From JACOYH01 sp964469735 (GTDB lineage: Bacteria > Patescibacteriota > Minisyncoccia > Minisyncoccales > MHMH01): a stretch of 30,074 nt of DNA. Below the pieces are notes generated by a model that did not search any database, had not been told where the DNA came from, and worked only from the letters and a program-made list of their open reading frames with translations. Positions within the stretch are counted from its first letter, which is position 1. Each line of letters starts with the position of its first letter. The position numbers and the translations under genes were made by a program. The DNA lies in the NCBI GenBank assembly GCA_964469735.1, contig CAYXYS010000001.1, positions 1-30,074 on the forward strand. The letters run 5' to 3'. Positions 1 through 8,191 of this stretch are shown here, piece by piece.

Positions 1-1188
1 GGGCTGAAAGGTGGCTCTGGTGCCGTCGCAGTCCCTGGGATCCAGACTCAAAAGCCGGTTCTGTTTTTCCAAATCTTCTCTTAGTTTGGTGCCCGGTAAG
101 GGGGCCAACACCCATATCTGAACGGAGTGGATGCCTTGTCTTCTGGCCCAGTCGGCCGTTTTCAGGGCGGTATACTTGTCGTCTGAGTCGAAACCGGATA
201 TAAAGGAGCCGTGAACCGCTCCCAACATTCTCTTTTTCTTAAAGAGAGAAAGATATCCCTCTATTTCCTCCAGGCTTTGGCCTTTGTGCATCTCTTTAAG
301 AGAATCGGCGTTGACCGATTCAAAACCGATGCAAAGGAACTGGCAACGGGTCAGCTTTGCCAGCCTCAGCCATTCTTCGTCTTTGGCAACGCTGGCTCTG
401 ACTTGGGCTCCCCATCTGGGCATTTTGTCGAGCTTTTGGAGCATTAAAGAAAGAATTTTTTTGCTCCTTTCCATGTCGATAGCGAAGTTGTCGTCGACGA
501 AAAAGATCGATTTCGGATTAGCCCTTTTTATTTCTTCAACTACGCTTTCCGGGCTGCGGAACCTCATTTCGGGAAACATTTTATGGACGCAGCAGAAAGT
601 GCAGCGATAAGGGCATCCTCTTGAAGTTTCCATAGGGAGCATATAGCTGTTCCGCCAACCTTCTATCAGAGAAAAGTCCGGGAAAGGATAGTCGTTTAGG
701 TTGATGGGCTTTCTAAAAACCGGATTCTCTCTGACGCGCCCATTTTTCAGGTAAATAAGGTTTTCTATATTTTCCAACCCTTCTTTTTTCTCGATGGCTT
801 TGATTAGTTTGGGAAAAACCGCTTCGCCTTCGAACCTGACGATATAATCTGCTCCGCGGTATAGAGCCTCCTGGCGGTCCTTTGCCAGGGAGACATGGGG
901 TCCTCCCATTACAACGGGGCCGTTTGTTTCTTCTTTGACAATTCTCGCCAGGTCCAGTCCCCGAGGATGGGTTCCAGACAAGGCGGATATGGCAATAAGA
1001 TCGGCCTTTTTAACTTCCTTTCGCAGCTCTTCTTCGTCGATGTTTTGGACTTCTTCCATAAACAGTTTTACCTGATGGCCCTTATTCCTCAGGTCGGTCA
1101 GCAGGCTGGGCAGTCCCACCCTGACAATGTGAAGATTGCTTAAATAATGGGGCTTTGGCAGTGCGGGCTCTATTCCTATTATGTACAT
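1..1188 (-). CDS. Radical SAM protein with B12-binding-like N-terminal domain (partial)
   Basis: The reading frame is open from the ATG at 1188-1186 to the left edge, so 396 codons are visible and the C-terminus is missing. A GGGAGG Shine-Dalgarno sits just before the start. Roughly the first 130 residues look like the cobalamin-binding-like fold found before many radical SAM domains (MGGPHVS, then a FEGEAVFPKL stretch matching the GEGE region). The DxHxxG cobalamin-ligand motif is not visible. The radical SAM cluster motif GCPYRCTFC (CxxxCxxC) is clear near 610-640, followed by FVDDNFAID and a strand typical of B12-radical SAM/MiaB-like proteins. The substrate cannot be told from sequence. 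It lies 70 bp downstream of uvrB on the same strand and may be cotranscribed with it. Confidence 0.88.
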   Translation of the reverse strand, partial: MYIIGIEPALPKPHYLSNLHIVRVGLPSLLTDLRNKGHQVKLFMEEVQNIDEEELRKEVKKADLIAISALSGTHPRGLDLARIVKEETNGPVVMGGPHVSLAKDRQEALYRGADYIVRFEGEAVFPKLIKAIEKKEGLENIENLIYLKNGRVRENPVFRKPINLNDYPFPDFSLIEGWRNSYMLPMETSRGCPYRCTFCCVHKMFPEMRFRSPESVVEEIKRANPKSIFFVDDNFAIDMERSKKILSLMLQKLDKMPRWGAQVRASVAKDEEWLRLAKLTRCQFLCIGFESVNADSLKEMHKGQSLEEIEGYLSLFKKKRMLGAVHGSFISGFDSDDKYTALKTADWARRQGIHSVQIWVLAPLPGTKLREDLEKQNRLLSLDPRDCDGTRATFQP

Positions 1189-1258
1189 CTGTTCCCTCCC
1201 AATATTTTTTTAAAGATCTTTTTGGTTATCAGTAGAATACTCCCTTTGTCTTTCAAGG

Positions 1259-3196
1259 TCAATCGGCTTTCAGTTTGGCTATCATGTCCCTTAATTCGGC
1301 TGCTCTCTCAAAGTCTAGACTTTGGGCGGCTTTCTTCATTTCCTTTTCCAGGAGCTTTATATCGTTGACCGCTCCAAATTCCACTTCGGCTGTTTCTTTT
1401 TCTTTGGCTGAGGCAAAAGGCCAGTCCCTTATGGCTTTAACTATGGCTTCGGGAGTTATATTGTGGGCCTTGTTGTATTCTTCCTGAATTTTCCTTCTTC
1501 TGGTTATTTCCTTTATTGCCGTTTTCATAGACTTGGTCGTTTTGTCCGCGTACATTATGACGTGGCCCTTGGGATGGCGAGCTGCCCTTCCCATGGTTTG
1601 GATTAAAGTGGTTTCATTTCTTAGAAATCCCTCTTTGTCGGCGTCGAGGATGGCCACCAGCCCCACCTCCGGCAGGTCCAATCCCTCTCTTAAAAGATTT
1701 ATTCCTACCAAGACGCTGAATTTTCCTTCCCTGAGGTCTCTTAATATTTGGGGCCTCTTTAATGTTTTTACTTCCGCATGGAGCCATTGGGTCTTAATTC
1801 CCTCTTCAGTTAAATAGTCTGCCAAGGCTTCAGCCAGCCTTTTGGTTAAAGCAACAACCAGGATTCTCTGTTTGTTTTCTACTCTCTTTTTAACTTCGGC
1901 TATAAGATCTTTAACTTGGTTTTCCGTAGGGCGGATTTCAATGGAAGGCTCTATTAGCCCGGTTGGGCGGATGAGCTGTTCAACAATATTCTTCTCCCCG
2001 GCCTTTTCTTTTTCAAATTCGGAAGGAGTAGCCGAAACGTAAACCGCTTGGAGAATTCTTTTTTGAAACTCTTCAAAGGTTAAGGGCCTGTTATCCAAGG
2101 CCGAGGGCAGGCGGAAGCCGTATTCGATTAAAGTGTTTTTTCTGGCCTTATCCTGGACCGACATCGCCCTTATTTGGGGTATGGTCATATGAGACTCGTC
2201 GATGAAAATGAGAAAGTCTTTTTTGAAGTAGTCTAAAAGCGTGTAGGGAGCTTGGCCGGGCTTTCTGAATTCCAGCTGCCTGGAGTAGTTTTCTACTCCG
2301 TGGCAAAAGCCGGTTTCCTCTAGCATTTCCAGGTCGTACTTAGTTTTCCTTTCCAATCTTTGCGCTTCTAGTAGTTTGTTTTGTTTTTTTAATGCCTTCA
2401 GCTGGTTTTCCAGTTCCGATCGGATGTTTTCTAAGGCAACACCTATTTTATCCTGGGGCGTTATCCAAAAGTGGGCAGGGAAGATTCGACACTCACTAAT
2501 AAAACCATGGTTGCGATTTCGAGTTTTTGTTTGGGAAATTTGCTCAATTTTTTGTTCGGAAAACTCTATTTTTAGTATTTCTTGGCCGGTGACAGAAAAA
2601 ATTTCCACAATATCGCCTCTGACCCGGAAAGTACCCGGTTTAAAATTAATATCGTTTCTTTGATACTGGAGAGAAACCAGGTGATTGAGCAAATCCTTCC
2701 TTTTAATTTTCTTTCCCGGCTCCAGCTCCAGGGAAACTTTCTGATAGGCCTCGGGAGAGCCGATATTGTAGATGCAGGACACCGAAGCCACCACGATGAC
2801 ATCGTTTCTGTTCAACAGATCCTGGGTGGCAGCGTGCCTCAACCGGTCGATTTCCTCGTTGATCCTGGCATCCTTTTCTATATACGTATCCGACTGGGGG
2901 ATATATGCTTCGGGCTGGTAATAATCGTAATATGAGACGAAATAATGGACCGCGTTATTGGGAAAATATTCCTTGAACTCCTGGTAGAGCTGGGCAGCCA
3001 GAGTTTTATTGTGGGAGATTATCAGGGTGGGCTTATTTGTTTTTTCTATGACCTTGGCCATGGTGAAGGTTTTGCCGCTTCCTGTCACACCCAAAAGCAC
3101 CTGATGCTTTTGCCCCGCAGTCAGATTTTTGACCAGTTTTTCTATTGCCTGGGGCTGGTCTCCCCTAGGTTCGTAGTTCGAAGCCAGTTTAAACAT
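1259..3196 (-). CDS. uvrB: Excinuclease ABC subunit B
   Basis: UvrB is the damage-verifying helicase-like subunit of bacterial nucleotide excision repair; it is loaded by UvrA and then recruits UvrC. The 645 residues are a little short of the usual ~660 but all landmarks are present: Walker A GVTGSGKTFT at 36-45, the tyrosine-rich beta-hairpin YYDYYQPEAYIP, the DEAD-box variant IDESHMT, the SAT-like YVSATPSEFE, helicase motif VI region QTMGRAARH, and a C-terminal UVR (UvrC-binding) motif around SLDFERAAELRD. The start is supported by a TATAAT box at 3204-3209 (minus strand) only 7 nt before the ATG, implying a leaderless message. It is divergent from ruvA across 77 bp. Certain assignment. Confidence 0.98.
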   Translation of the reverse strand: MFKLASNYEPRGDQPQAIEKLVKNLTAGQKHQVLLGVTGSGKTFTMAKVIEKTNKPTLIISHNKTLAAQLYQEFKEYFPNNAVHYFVSYYDYYQPEAYIPQSDTYIEKDARINEEIDRLRHAATQDLLNRNDVIVVASVSCIYNIGSPEAYQKVSLELEPGKKIKRKDLLNHLVSLQYQRNDINFKPGTFRVRGDIVEIFSVTGQEILKIEFSEQKIEQISQTKTRNRNHGFISECRIFPAHFWITPQDKIGVALENIRSELENQLKALKKQNKLLEAQRLERKTKYDLEMLEETGFCHGVENYSRQLEFRKPGQAPYTLLDYFKKDFLIFIDESHMTIPQIRAMSVQDKARKNTLIEYGFRLPSALDNRPLTFEEFQKRILQAVYVSATPSEFEKEKAGEKNIVEQLIRPTGLIEPSIEIRPTENQVKDLIAEVKKRVENKQRILVVALTKRLAEALADYLTEEGIKTQWLHAEVKTLKRPQILRDLREGKFSVLVGINLLREGLDLPEVGLVAILDADKEGFLRNETTLIQTMGRAARHPKGHVIMYADKTTKSMKTAIKEITRRRKIQEEYNKAHNITPEAIVKAIRDWPFASAKEKETAEVEFGAVNDIKLLEKEMKKAAQSLDFERAAELRDMIAKLKAD

Positions 3197-3203
3197 GCAC
3201 CTT

Positions 3204-3209
3204 ATTATA
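3204..3209 (-). promoter_or_regulatory. -10 box of the uvrB promoter
   Basis: The minus strand reads TATAAT, followed by AAGGTGC and the uvrB ATG. A 7-nt gap from -10 box to start codon would place transcription initiation at or next to the ATG. A weak -35 (TTGGAG) lies 17 nt upstream. There is no Shine-Dalgarno. Confidence 0.6.
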
Positions 3210-3238
3210 CATATATTTTTTTATTCCTCCAAGTCTTA

Positions 3239-3267
3239 TTGTAGAAGGCGTATATAAAAGGTAAAAT
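3239..3267 (+). promoter_or_regulatory. Promoter of the ruvA operon, apparently leaderless
   Basis: TTGTAG (3239-3244), a 17-nt spacer and TAAAAT (3262-3267) are followed after 6 nt by the ruvA ATG. The start codon is therefore at the expected transcription start and no ribosome binding site fits between. Confidence 0.6.
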
Positions 3268-3273
3268 ACAGTA

Positions 3274-3834
3274 ATGATTCACTATTTATCCGGAAAAATT
3301 AGGCTTAAAGACGATAAGATGGTTGTGCTTGAAGTGGGCGGAGTGGGTTACAAGATTTTCTGTTCCCCCGGCACATTAGGTAAGATAACGGAAGGGCAGG
3401 ACATAAAGTTATTTACCTACTTACATCTAAAAGAAGACGCAGCCGAGCTTTACGGATTTTTAACCCAAAAAGATCTGGAGCTCTTCGAGGTTCTCAATGA
3501 AATATCCGGCGTTGGCCCGAAAACGGCAATGATGCTGTCCTCATTAGGCTCTTTGGCTAAACTTAAGGAAGTGATAGAAAAAGGAGAGTTGCCCAAAGAG
3601 ATAAAAGGAATAGGAAGGAAGAAGTCCCAGAAGATACTTTTGGAGCTGACGGGGAAGATAAACGAGATCAAGGTGGCCAATAAAACTGCGGAGCCTGATG
3701 ACGCTTTGGCCGGGCTGGTTTCCCTGGGTTTTCCCAGGCAAAAAGCCAAAGAGGTTCTTTCTCAGATTCCAAGCGATATTCAAGATACCAACTCCAGGAT
3801 TAAAAAGGCTTTGGAAATTTTAGGGAAAAGATGA
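3274..3834 (+). CDS. ruvA: Holliday junction branch migration protein RuvA
   Basis: RuvA binds Holliday junctions as a tetramer and positions the RuvB helicase. The 186-residue protein has the N-terminal OB fold (MIHYLSGKIRLKDDK, VGGVGYKIFCSP, YLHLKEDAAELYGF), two helix-hairpin-helix motifs (ISGVGPKTAMMLSSLG and IKGIGRKKSQKILLEL) and the C-terminal RuvB-contacting helical domain (ALAGLVSLGFPRQKAKEVL). It is slightly short but complete. ruvB and ruvC are not in the window. It heads an operon with the MurE-like gene, whose ATG overlaps the ruvA stop (ATGA). The start follows a TAAAAT -10 box by 6 nt. Confidence 0.97.
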   Translation: MIHYLSGKIRLKDDKMVVLEVGGVGYKIFCSPGTLGKITEGQDIKLFTYLHLKEDAAELYGFLTQKDLELFEVLNEISGVGPKTAMMLSSLGSLAKLKEVIEKGELPKEIKGIGRKKSQKILLELTGKINEIKVANKTAEPDDALAGLVSLGFPRQKAKEVLSQIPSDIQDTNSRIKKALEILGKR

Positions 3835-5057
3835 TTAAAAATTTAATTAAAAAATTGCTGCCACCTTTTGTAATAAGCTGGTATCATTTTCTACTGGCTT
3901 TTTTTGGCGCCCTTATGTACGGCTTTCCCTCAAGAAAGCTTAAGGTAGTAGGAGTGACGGGCACCAACGGAAAGACTACGGTGGTTAATATGACTGCCGC
4001 TTGTTTGGAGGCGGGCGGATACAAGGTGGCCTCTCTTTCTTCTATTAAGTTCAAAATAAAGGAGAAAGAAAAGCCCAACCTGCTGAAAATGACAATGCCG
4101 GGCCGCTTTAAGATACAAAAGTTTTTAAGGCAAGCCGCTGATGCCGGGTGCCAGTACGCTGTTTTAGAGGTAAGTTCGGAAGGCATAAAGCAGCACAGGC
4201 ACGAGTTTATTGATTTTACCGTTGCCGTATTTACCAATCTTTCGCCCGAGCACATTGAGTCTCACGGAGGTTTTGAAAACTACAAAAAAGCCAAGGGAAA
4301 GTTATTTGAGGCCGTAAAGAAAATTCACGTTGTTAATATAGACGATAAAAGCGCGGAATACTTCCTCCAATTTCCCGCTTCCCAAAAATACGGCTATTCA
4401 AACAGCGAAAGTCCAAACGATGAAGGCTTAGCCTCCATTATTAAAGGAAGGGATATTGGTTTGAAATTGCAGATGCCGGGAGAGTTTAATATTTACAACG
4501 CCTTAGCGGCAATTGCCGTCGGCCTTTCCCAGGATATCCCTTTGGAAATTTGCAAGAAGGCAGTGGAGAGCATAAAGGGGATACCGGGCAGGATGGAAAT
4601 AGTTATTAAAGAGCCTTTTAAGGTTGTAGTTGATTACGCCGTTACCCCCGATGCTTTAGAAGGATTGTATAAAACTCTAAAAAAGGAATTTTCTCCCGAA
4701 AAACTCATTTGCGTTTTTGGGTCCTGTGGCGGAGGAAGGGACAAGTGGAGAAGGCCGGTCTTGGGAGAAATAGCCGAAAGATACTGCGATAGGATAATTC
4801 TTACCAACGAAGACCCGTATGACGAGAATCCGGAAAAAATCATTGAAGATATATCTAAAGGAATAAAAGGCGAGCCGGAGAAGATTTTGGACAGGGGCCG
4901 GGCCATAAGGAGAGCTTTGGAATTGGCGTCCCCCGGCGACGCAGTTGCCATTAGCGGAAAGGGTTCTGAGCCCCAAATGGCTCTTGCCAAAGGAAAAAAG
5001 ATTCCTTGGTCAGACAGAGAAGTTGTGCTGGAACAATTTAAAGAGCTAGGCCTATGA
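3831..5057 (+). CDS. MurE-like Mur ligase lacking the N-terminal UDP-binding domain
   Basis: Mur ligases add amino acids to UDP-MurNAc-peptides using ATP. The 408 residues contain the ATP loop GVTGTNGKTT at 41-50, LEVSSEGIKQHR (MurE MEVSSHxL region), FTNLSPEHIESHG, DYAVTPDALE (family DYAHTPD) and the ligase C-domain with FGSCGGGRDKWRRPVLGEIAERYCDRIILT. MurE is usually ~480-500 residues with a UDP-MurNAc-binding domain before the P-loop. Here only ~40 residues precede it and they are hydrophobic (ISWYHFLLAFFGALMYGF), resembling a membrane-associated helix. The DNPR diaminopimelate-recognition motif is replaced by EDPYDENP, so the amino acid added cannot be predicted. It overlaps ruvA and the archease gene by ATGA at both ends. 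Confidence 0.85.
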   Translation: MIKNLIKKLLPPFVISWYHFLLAFFGALMYGFPSRKLKVVGVTGTNGKTTVVNMTAACLEAGGYKVASLSSIKFKIKEKEKPNLLKMTMPGRFKIQKFLRQAADAGCQYAVLEVSSEGIKQHRHEFIDFTVAVFTNLSPEHIESHGGFENYKKAKGKLFEAVKKIHVVNIDDKSAEYFLQFPASQKYGYSNSESPNDEGLASIIKGRDIGLKLQMPGEFNIYNALAAIAVGLSQDIPLEICKKAVESIKGIPGRMEIVIKEPFKVVVDYAVTPDALEGLYKTLKKEFSPEKLICVFGSCGGGRDKWRRPVLGEIAERYCDRIILTNEDPYDENPEKIIEDISKGIKGEPEKILDRGRAIRRALELASPGDAVAISGKGSEPQMALAKGKKIPWSDREVVLEQFKELGL

Positions 5058-5452
5058 AATACGAAGTCCTTTCTCACACGGCCGACTTGAGGATAAAAGT
5101 CTACGGTAAAGACGAAAAAGAACTTTTTTCCAATGCTCTCCTGGCAATGTCAGAAAGCATGAAGCCGGAATTCACAGAAGAAAAAGCAAAAAGAGAAATA
5201 GAGGTCAATTCCTTGGATAAAGCCGCCTTATTGGTGGACTTTCTTAACGAAGTTATTTACCTTAGCCAAGCCAACAAGGAAGTTTTCTTCGACGTTGAAT
5301 TTTCTGAATTTTCCGAAACAGCCTTAAGAGCGAAGATTTCAGGGAAAAAGGCAAGAAGATTTGGTGAGGACATTAAAGCCGCTACTTACCATAATCTAAA
5401 AATAAAAAAGAAAGATGACTTTTTTGAGGCGGAAGTATTATTCGACATTTAA
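5054..5452 (+). CDS. Archease (RtcB activator)
   Basis: Archease promotes guanylylation and multiple turnover of the RNA ligase RtcB. The 132-residue protein opens with SHTADLRIKVYGKDEKELFSNA, which matches the family HTAD...G...ELF..A pattern including the metal-binding Asp. It continues with DFLNEVIYLSQ and the characteristic GEDIKAATYHNLKI segment, and ends FFEAEVLFDI with the conserved Asp near the C-terminus. Length is typical. It overlaps the upstream ligase gene by ATGA and is followed 2 nt later by rtcB, the expected partner. Confidence 0.93.
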   Translation: MKYEVLSHTADLRIKVYGKDEKELFSNALLAMSESMKPEFTEEKAKREIEVNSLDKAALLVDFLNEVIYLSQANKEVFFDVEFSEFSETALRAKISGKKARRFGEDIKAATYHNLKIKKKDDFFEAEVLFDI

Positions 5453-5454
5453 TT

Positions 5455-6894
5455 ATGATTAGCAAAAGAGATTTTAAAAAGATAAATGACTGGCTTTGGG
5501 AGGTACCCAAAGATTTTAGGAATGATATGAGAGTGCCCGCCCGCACCTATCTTTCCTTAGAAATGCTCGAAGACGCCTTCAGGGACAGATCGATAAGCCA
5601 GCTGGTCAACGTGGCTACTCTGCCCGGCATAGTCGGTTACAGCATAGCTATGCCCGATATGCACGAGGGATACGGCTTCCCAATCGGAGGAGTAGCCGCC
5701 ATGAAAATAGAAGACGGAGTGATTTCTCCCGGCGGTGTGGGATATGACATCAACTGCGGAATGAAGCTCTTAGCGTCAGAGTGCACAGAAAAAGAGCTAA
5801 AGCCCTACTTAGAAAAACTGGCTGCCAAAACACAAGAAGAGGTCCCCTCTGGATTAGGAAGAGGAAGAGAAAGGATGCTGGATATTTTTTATATTGAAAA
5901 AATATTAAAGGGAGGAGCCGGAGTAGTGGTAGAAGAAGGAGAAGGGGAAGAAGAAGACTTGAAAAACTGCGAATCTGGCGGAAATCTTTCCGGCGCCGAT
6001 CCTTCTCTGGTTTCAGACCATGCCAAAAGGAGGGGCAGAGACCAAGTGGGGACTCTTGGTTCGGGTAACCATTTCCTTGAAATACAAAAGGTCGCTGAAA
6101 TTTTTGACGAAGACATAGCCAATACTTTCGGCCTGTTTCGGGACCAGGTGGTAGTAATGATACATACCGGTTCCAGAGGTTTGGGACACCAGATAGCAAC
6201 CGATTACATTAAAGTGATGATGAAGGCCATGCCAAAATACGGCATTAAGCTGCCCGACAGAGAGCTGGCCGCCTGCCCCGTAAAATCGGCAGAAGGTCAA
6301 AGGTATTTATCCGCCATGGCTTGCGGAGCTAACTACGCTTGGGCTAACAGGCAGAGAATAGCTCATTTTGTAAGGAAGTCCTGGAAGGCCGTTCTGGGAG
6401 ATAAGCCCTTAAGGGCCGTTTACGATGTTGCTCACAATATTGCCAAAATAGAAAAGCATAAAATAAAAGGAAAAGAGAGGGAGCTCTGTCTGCACAGGAA
6501 AGGGGCCACCAGGGCCTTTCCTCCCAATCATCCCGAGATTCCGGAAAAGTACAAGAAATCCGGTCAGCCCGTTTTAGTGCCCGGCTCCATGGGAACAGCT
6601 TCGTATATATTAGCCGGAGTTGAAACGGGGAAAGACGCTTTCTATTCTACTAATCACGGAGCCGGAAGAAGAATGTCTAGGAAAGAAGCCGCTAGAAGGG
6701 TTTCTGGGCAGGAGGTGGTCAAAGAACTGAGGAAAAGAGGGATAATAGTAAAATGCCAGTCTTTCAGGGGGATAGCCGAAGAGGCCCCTCTGGCCTACAA
6801 GGACATAGGCAATGTGGTGGAAGTGGTCCATCAGGCCGGGCTGTCAAAAAAAGTGGCCAAGGTGGTTCCTTTAGCTGTAATAAAAGGAGAATAA
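5455..6894 (+). CDS. rtcB: RNA-splicing ligase RtcB
   Basis: RtcB joins RNA 2',3'-cyclic phosphate (or 3'-phosphate) ends to 5'-OH ends using GTP and Mn2+; it works in tRNA splicing in archaea and eukaryotes and in RNA repair in bacteria. The 479 residues are full length with the metal-binding motifs GGVGYDINCG, GTLGSGNHFLE, HTGSRGLGHQ and YDVAHNIAKIE, then LCLHRKGATRAFPP, GSMGTASYIL and the nucleophile motif STNHGAGRRMSR with the guanylylated His at about residue 401. The acidic/glycine-rich stretch near residues 159-170 is a variable insertion. Translational coupling to archease suggests a working pair. No intron-containing tRNA is visible here, so RNA repair is the more likely role (inference). 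Confidence 0.97.
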   Translation: MISKRDFKKINDWLWEVPKDFRNDMRVPARTYLSLEMLEDAFRDRSISQLVNVATLPGIVGYSIAMPDMHEGYGFPIGGVAAMKIEDGVISPGGVGYDINCGMKLLASECTEKELKPYLEKLAAKTQEEVPSGLGRGRERMLDIFYIEKILKGGAGVVVEEGEGEEEDLKNCESGGNLSGADPSLVSDHAKRRGRDQVGTLGSGNHFLEIQKVAEIFDEDIANTFGLFRDQVVVMIHTGSRGLGHQIATDYIKVMMKAMPKYGIKLPDRELAACPVKSAEGQRYLSAMACGANYAWANRQRIAHFVRKSWKAVLGDKPLRAVYDVAHNIAKIEKHKIKGKERELCLHRKGATRAFPPNHPEIPEKYKKSGQPVLVPGSMGTASYILAGVETGKDAFYSTNHGAGRRMSRKEAARRVSGQEVVKELRKRGIIVKCQSFRGIAEEAPLAYKDIGNVVEVVHQAGLSKKVAKVVPLAVIKGE

Positions 6895-6896
6895 AT

Positions 6897-7049
6897 ATGA
6901 CAAAAAGCAAACTACCACGGGGAATAAGGTTATATATAAGAAAGGAAAAGGCTCGAATCCGCAGAGAGATTTCTTCTCCCGAGGAAAGGGAAAAGCTTCT
7001 CCAAGAGATAAGCCGAAGATTTTTCAAAAAAGATGAAAAGAAAAAATAA
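6897..7049 (+). CDS. Small basic protein of unknown function (50 aa)
   Basis: An ATG two bases after the rtcB stop is preceded by a good ribosome binding site (AAAGGAG about 7 nt upstream), which is the main support for translation. The 50-residue product is highly charged (SKLPRGIRLYIRKEKARIRR, then SPEEREKLLQEISRRFF) and probably helical, ending in a lysine run. No family is recognised. Its position at the end of the ruvA-murE-archease-rtcB operon suggests cotranscription. Immediately after its stop, in the same frame, comes a P-loop-like peptide (see 7050-7103). Confidence 0.6.
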   Translation: MTKSKLPRGIRLYIRKEKARIRREISSPEEREKLLQEISRRFFKKDEKKK

Positions 7050-7161
7050 AAAATCTGTTTTGCGGGAGCTCCGGGTGCGGGCAAAACGGTTTTGGCTCCT
7101 TAAATATCCAAGCGAATCAAAAGTTTTCTTATTAAGAACAAAATATCTTACTGCCAAATAA
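7033..7161 (+). CDS. Possible 42-aa basic peptide
   Basis: An ATG at 7033 inside the end of the preceding small ORF, in another frame, opens 42 codons encoding a very basic peptide (KKSVLRELRVRAKRFWLLKY and on to LLRTKYLTAK). No clear Shine-Dalgarno is present and no family is recognised. AT-rich, purine-rich DNA easily gives lysine/arginine-rich frames by chance, so this is weak. It competes with the P-loop-like reading of the same DNA. Confidence 0.25.
   Translation: MKRKNKKSVLRELRVRAKRFWLLKYPSESKVFLLRTKYLTAK
7050..7103 (+). pseudogene. Possible fossil P-loop fragment
   Basis: Directly after the TAA that ends the 50-aa ORF, the same frame reads KICFAGAPGAGKTVLAP and then stops. A hydrophobic strand followed by GAPGAGKT is a textbook Walker A loop. 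It could be the remnant of a lost NTPase gene fused in frame after the small ORF, or coincidence. There is no start codon of its own and no downstream NTPase motifs. Confidence 0.25.
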
Positions 7162-7209
7162 AGGAAAGCCCCGTAGAAAGAGTTAAAAAACCTTGAGAGC
7201 ACTGAAAGC

Positions 7210-7238
7210 TTGATCAAAAAGAATAATTTTGTTAAACT
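7210..7238 (+). promoter_or_regulatory. Promoter of the NIF3-family gene
   Basis: TTGATC (7210-7215), a 17-nt spacer and TAAACT (7233-7238) are followed after 7 nt by ATG 7246. An in-frame TTG at 7210 lies inside the -35 box, so it cannot be the start of this transcript; this decides the start of the gene. Confidence 0.55.
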
Positions 7239-7245
7239 AAACCGT

Positions 7246-8190
7246 ATGAAGGTTTCAGAAATATTCAATCTGGCAATTAAAATGGGGATTGACGCCGACT
7301 TTAGAAGCAATGAAGCGGTGGAAAAATTCCTTAGAAGAAAAAAAGAAAAGTATGAAGATATGACCGCCGAGAAAAAGGCGGAGTTTGACGAGGAAGCTTT
7401 AGCCAATCCTTATTTGGATTCCAGAATTTTAAATTTAGCTGAAGATAAAGAGATCAGGAAGGTTTTCGTGGGTATTGATATAGACACGGCTGAGCTGATG
7501 CTGGCCAAAGACCTTGGGGCTGATTTAGTTATCGGCCACCACCCAAGAGGAAAATCCCTTGCCACACTTCATGAAGTGATGGAAATGCAGTGCGACGTTT
7601 TGAGTCAGTACGGAGTTCCCATCAACGTGGCTGAGGGCCTAATGAAAGAAAAGATATCGGAAGTCGGCAGGGGAGTAAGCTCGGCTAACCACCAAAGAGC
7701 GGTGGATTCAGCCAGGCTTCTCAATATGAACTTCATTAACTGCCATACTCCTTGCGATAATCTGGCAGCTAAATTTCTAAAAAATAAAATAGACGAAGAA
7801 CAGCCCGAAAGAATAGAGGATCTTTTGAGGGTTTTGAAAAACATTGAAGAATACAAGGAGGCTATAAAATTGGGTTCTGGTCCCAGAATATTCGTAGGTT
7901 CTCCCGAAAACAGATGCGGCAAGATAGCTATGACCGAAATAACCGGAGGAACGGAAGGGTCTCCAAAGCTTTACGAAAAAATGGCTCAAGCGGGCATAGG
8001 CACAGTAGTTTCCATGCATCAGTCGGAAGAGCACAGAAAGGAAGCGGAAGCAGCCAACATTAATGTTGTTATCGCCGGACACATGTCTTCAGATTCTTTG
8101 GGCGTAAATCTTTTTCTGGACGAGCTGGAAAAACAGGGAATAGAAATCATCCCTTATTCCGGGCTTATTCGCGTTTCCCGCAACAATTAA
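7246..8190 (+). CDS. NIF3-family (Nif3-like dinuclear metal centre) protein
   Basis: The 314-residue protein (MKVSEIFNLAIKMGIDADFR start) fits the NIF3/YbgI family, whose members bind two metal ions and are of uncertain biochemical role (GTP cyclohydrolase I type 2 is an old automatic name). Metal-ligand motifs are visible: DLVIGHHPRG in the first half and an AGHMSSDSLGVN segment near the C-terminus, with INVAEGLMKEKI and SANHQRAVDSARLL between. The start at 7246 is preferred because upstream codons overlap the promoter. Two hairpins follow the stop. High confidence for family, low for function. Confidence 0.85.
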   Translation: MKVSEIFNLAIKMGIDADFRSNEAVEKFLRRKKEKYEDMTAEKKAEFDEEALANPYLDSRILNLAEDKEIRKVFVGIDIDTAELMLAKDLGADLVIGHHPRGKSLATLHEVMEMQCDVLSQYGVPINVAEGLMKEKISEVGRGVSSANHQRAVDSARLLNMNFINCHTPCDNLAAKFLKNKIDEEQPERIEDLLRVLKNIEEYKEAIKLGSGPRIFVGSPENRCGKIAMTEITGGTEGSPKLYEKMAQAGIGTVVSMHQSEEHRKEAEAANINVVIAGHMSSDSLGVNLFLDELEKQGIEIIPYSGLIRVSRNN

Positions 8191-8191
8191 A

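Noticed and set aside
211..1143. Several plus-strand frames at the left end
   Set aside because: They are shadows of the minus-strand radical SAM gene, whose motifs and ribosome binding site are clear.
3884..4255. Minus-strand frame opposite the MurE-like gene
   Set aside because: Lies wholly inside a conserved gene; no family features in its product.
5750..6199. Long minus-strand open frame opposite rtcB (149 codons)
   Set aside because: It is a codon-bias shadow of the firmly identified rtcB; its product has low-complexity leucine runs and no promoter or ribosome binding site.
7210..7245. Upstream TTG extension of the NIF3-family gene
   Set aside because: The TTG lies within the -35 box of a promoter whose -10 is 7 nt before ATG 7246; the added residues match nothing in the family.
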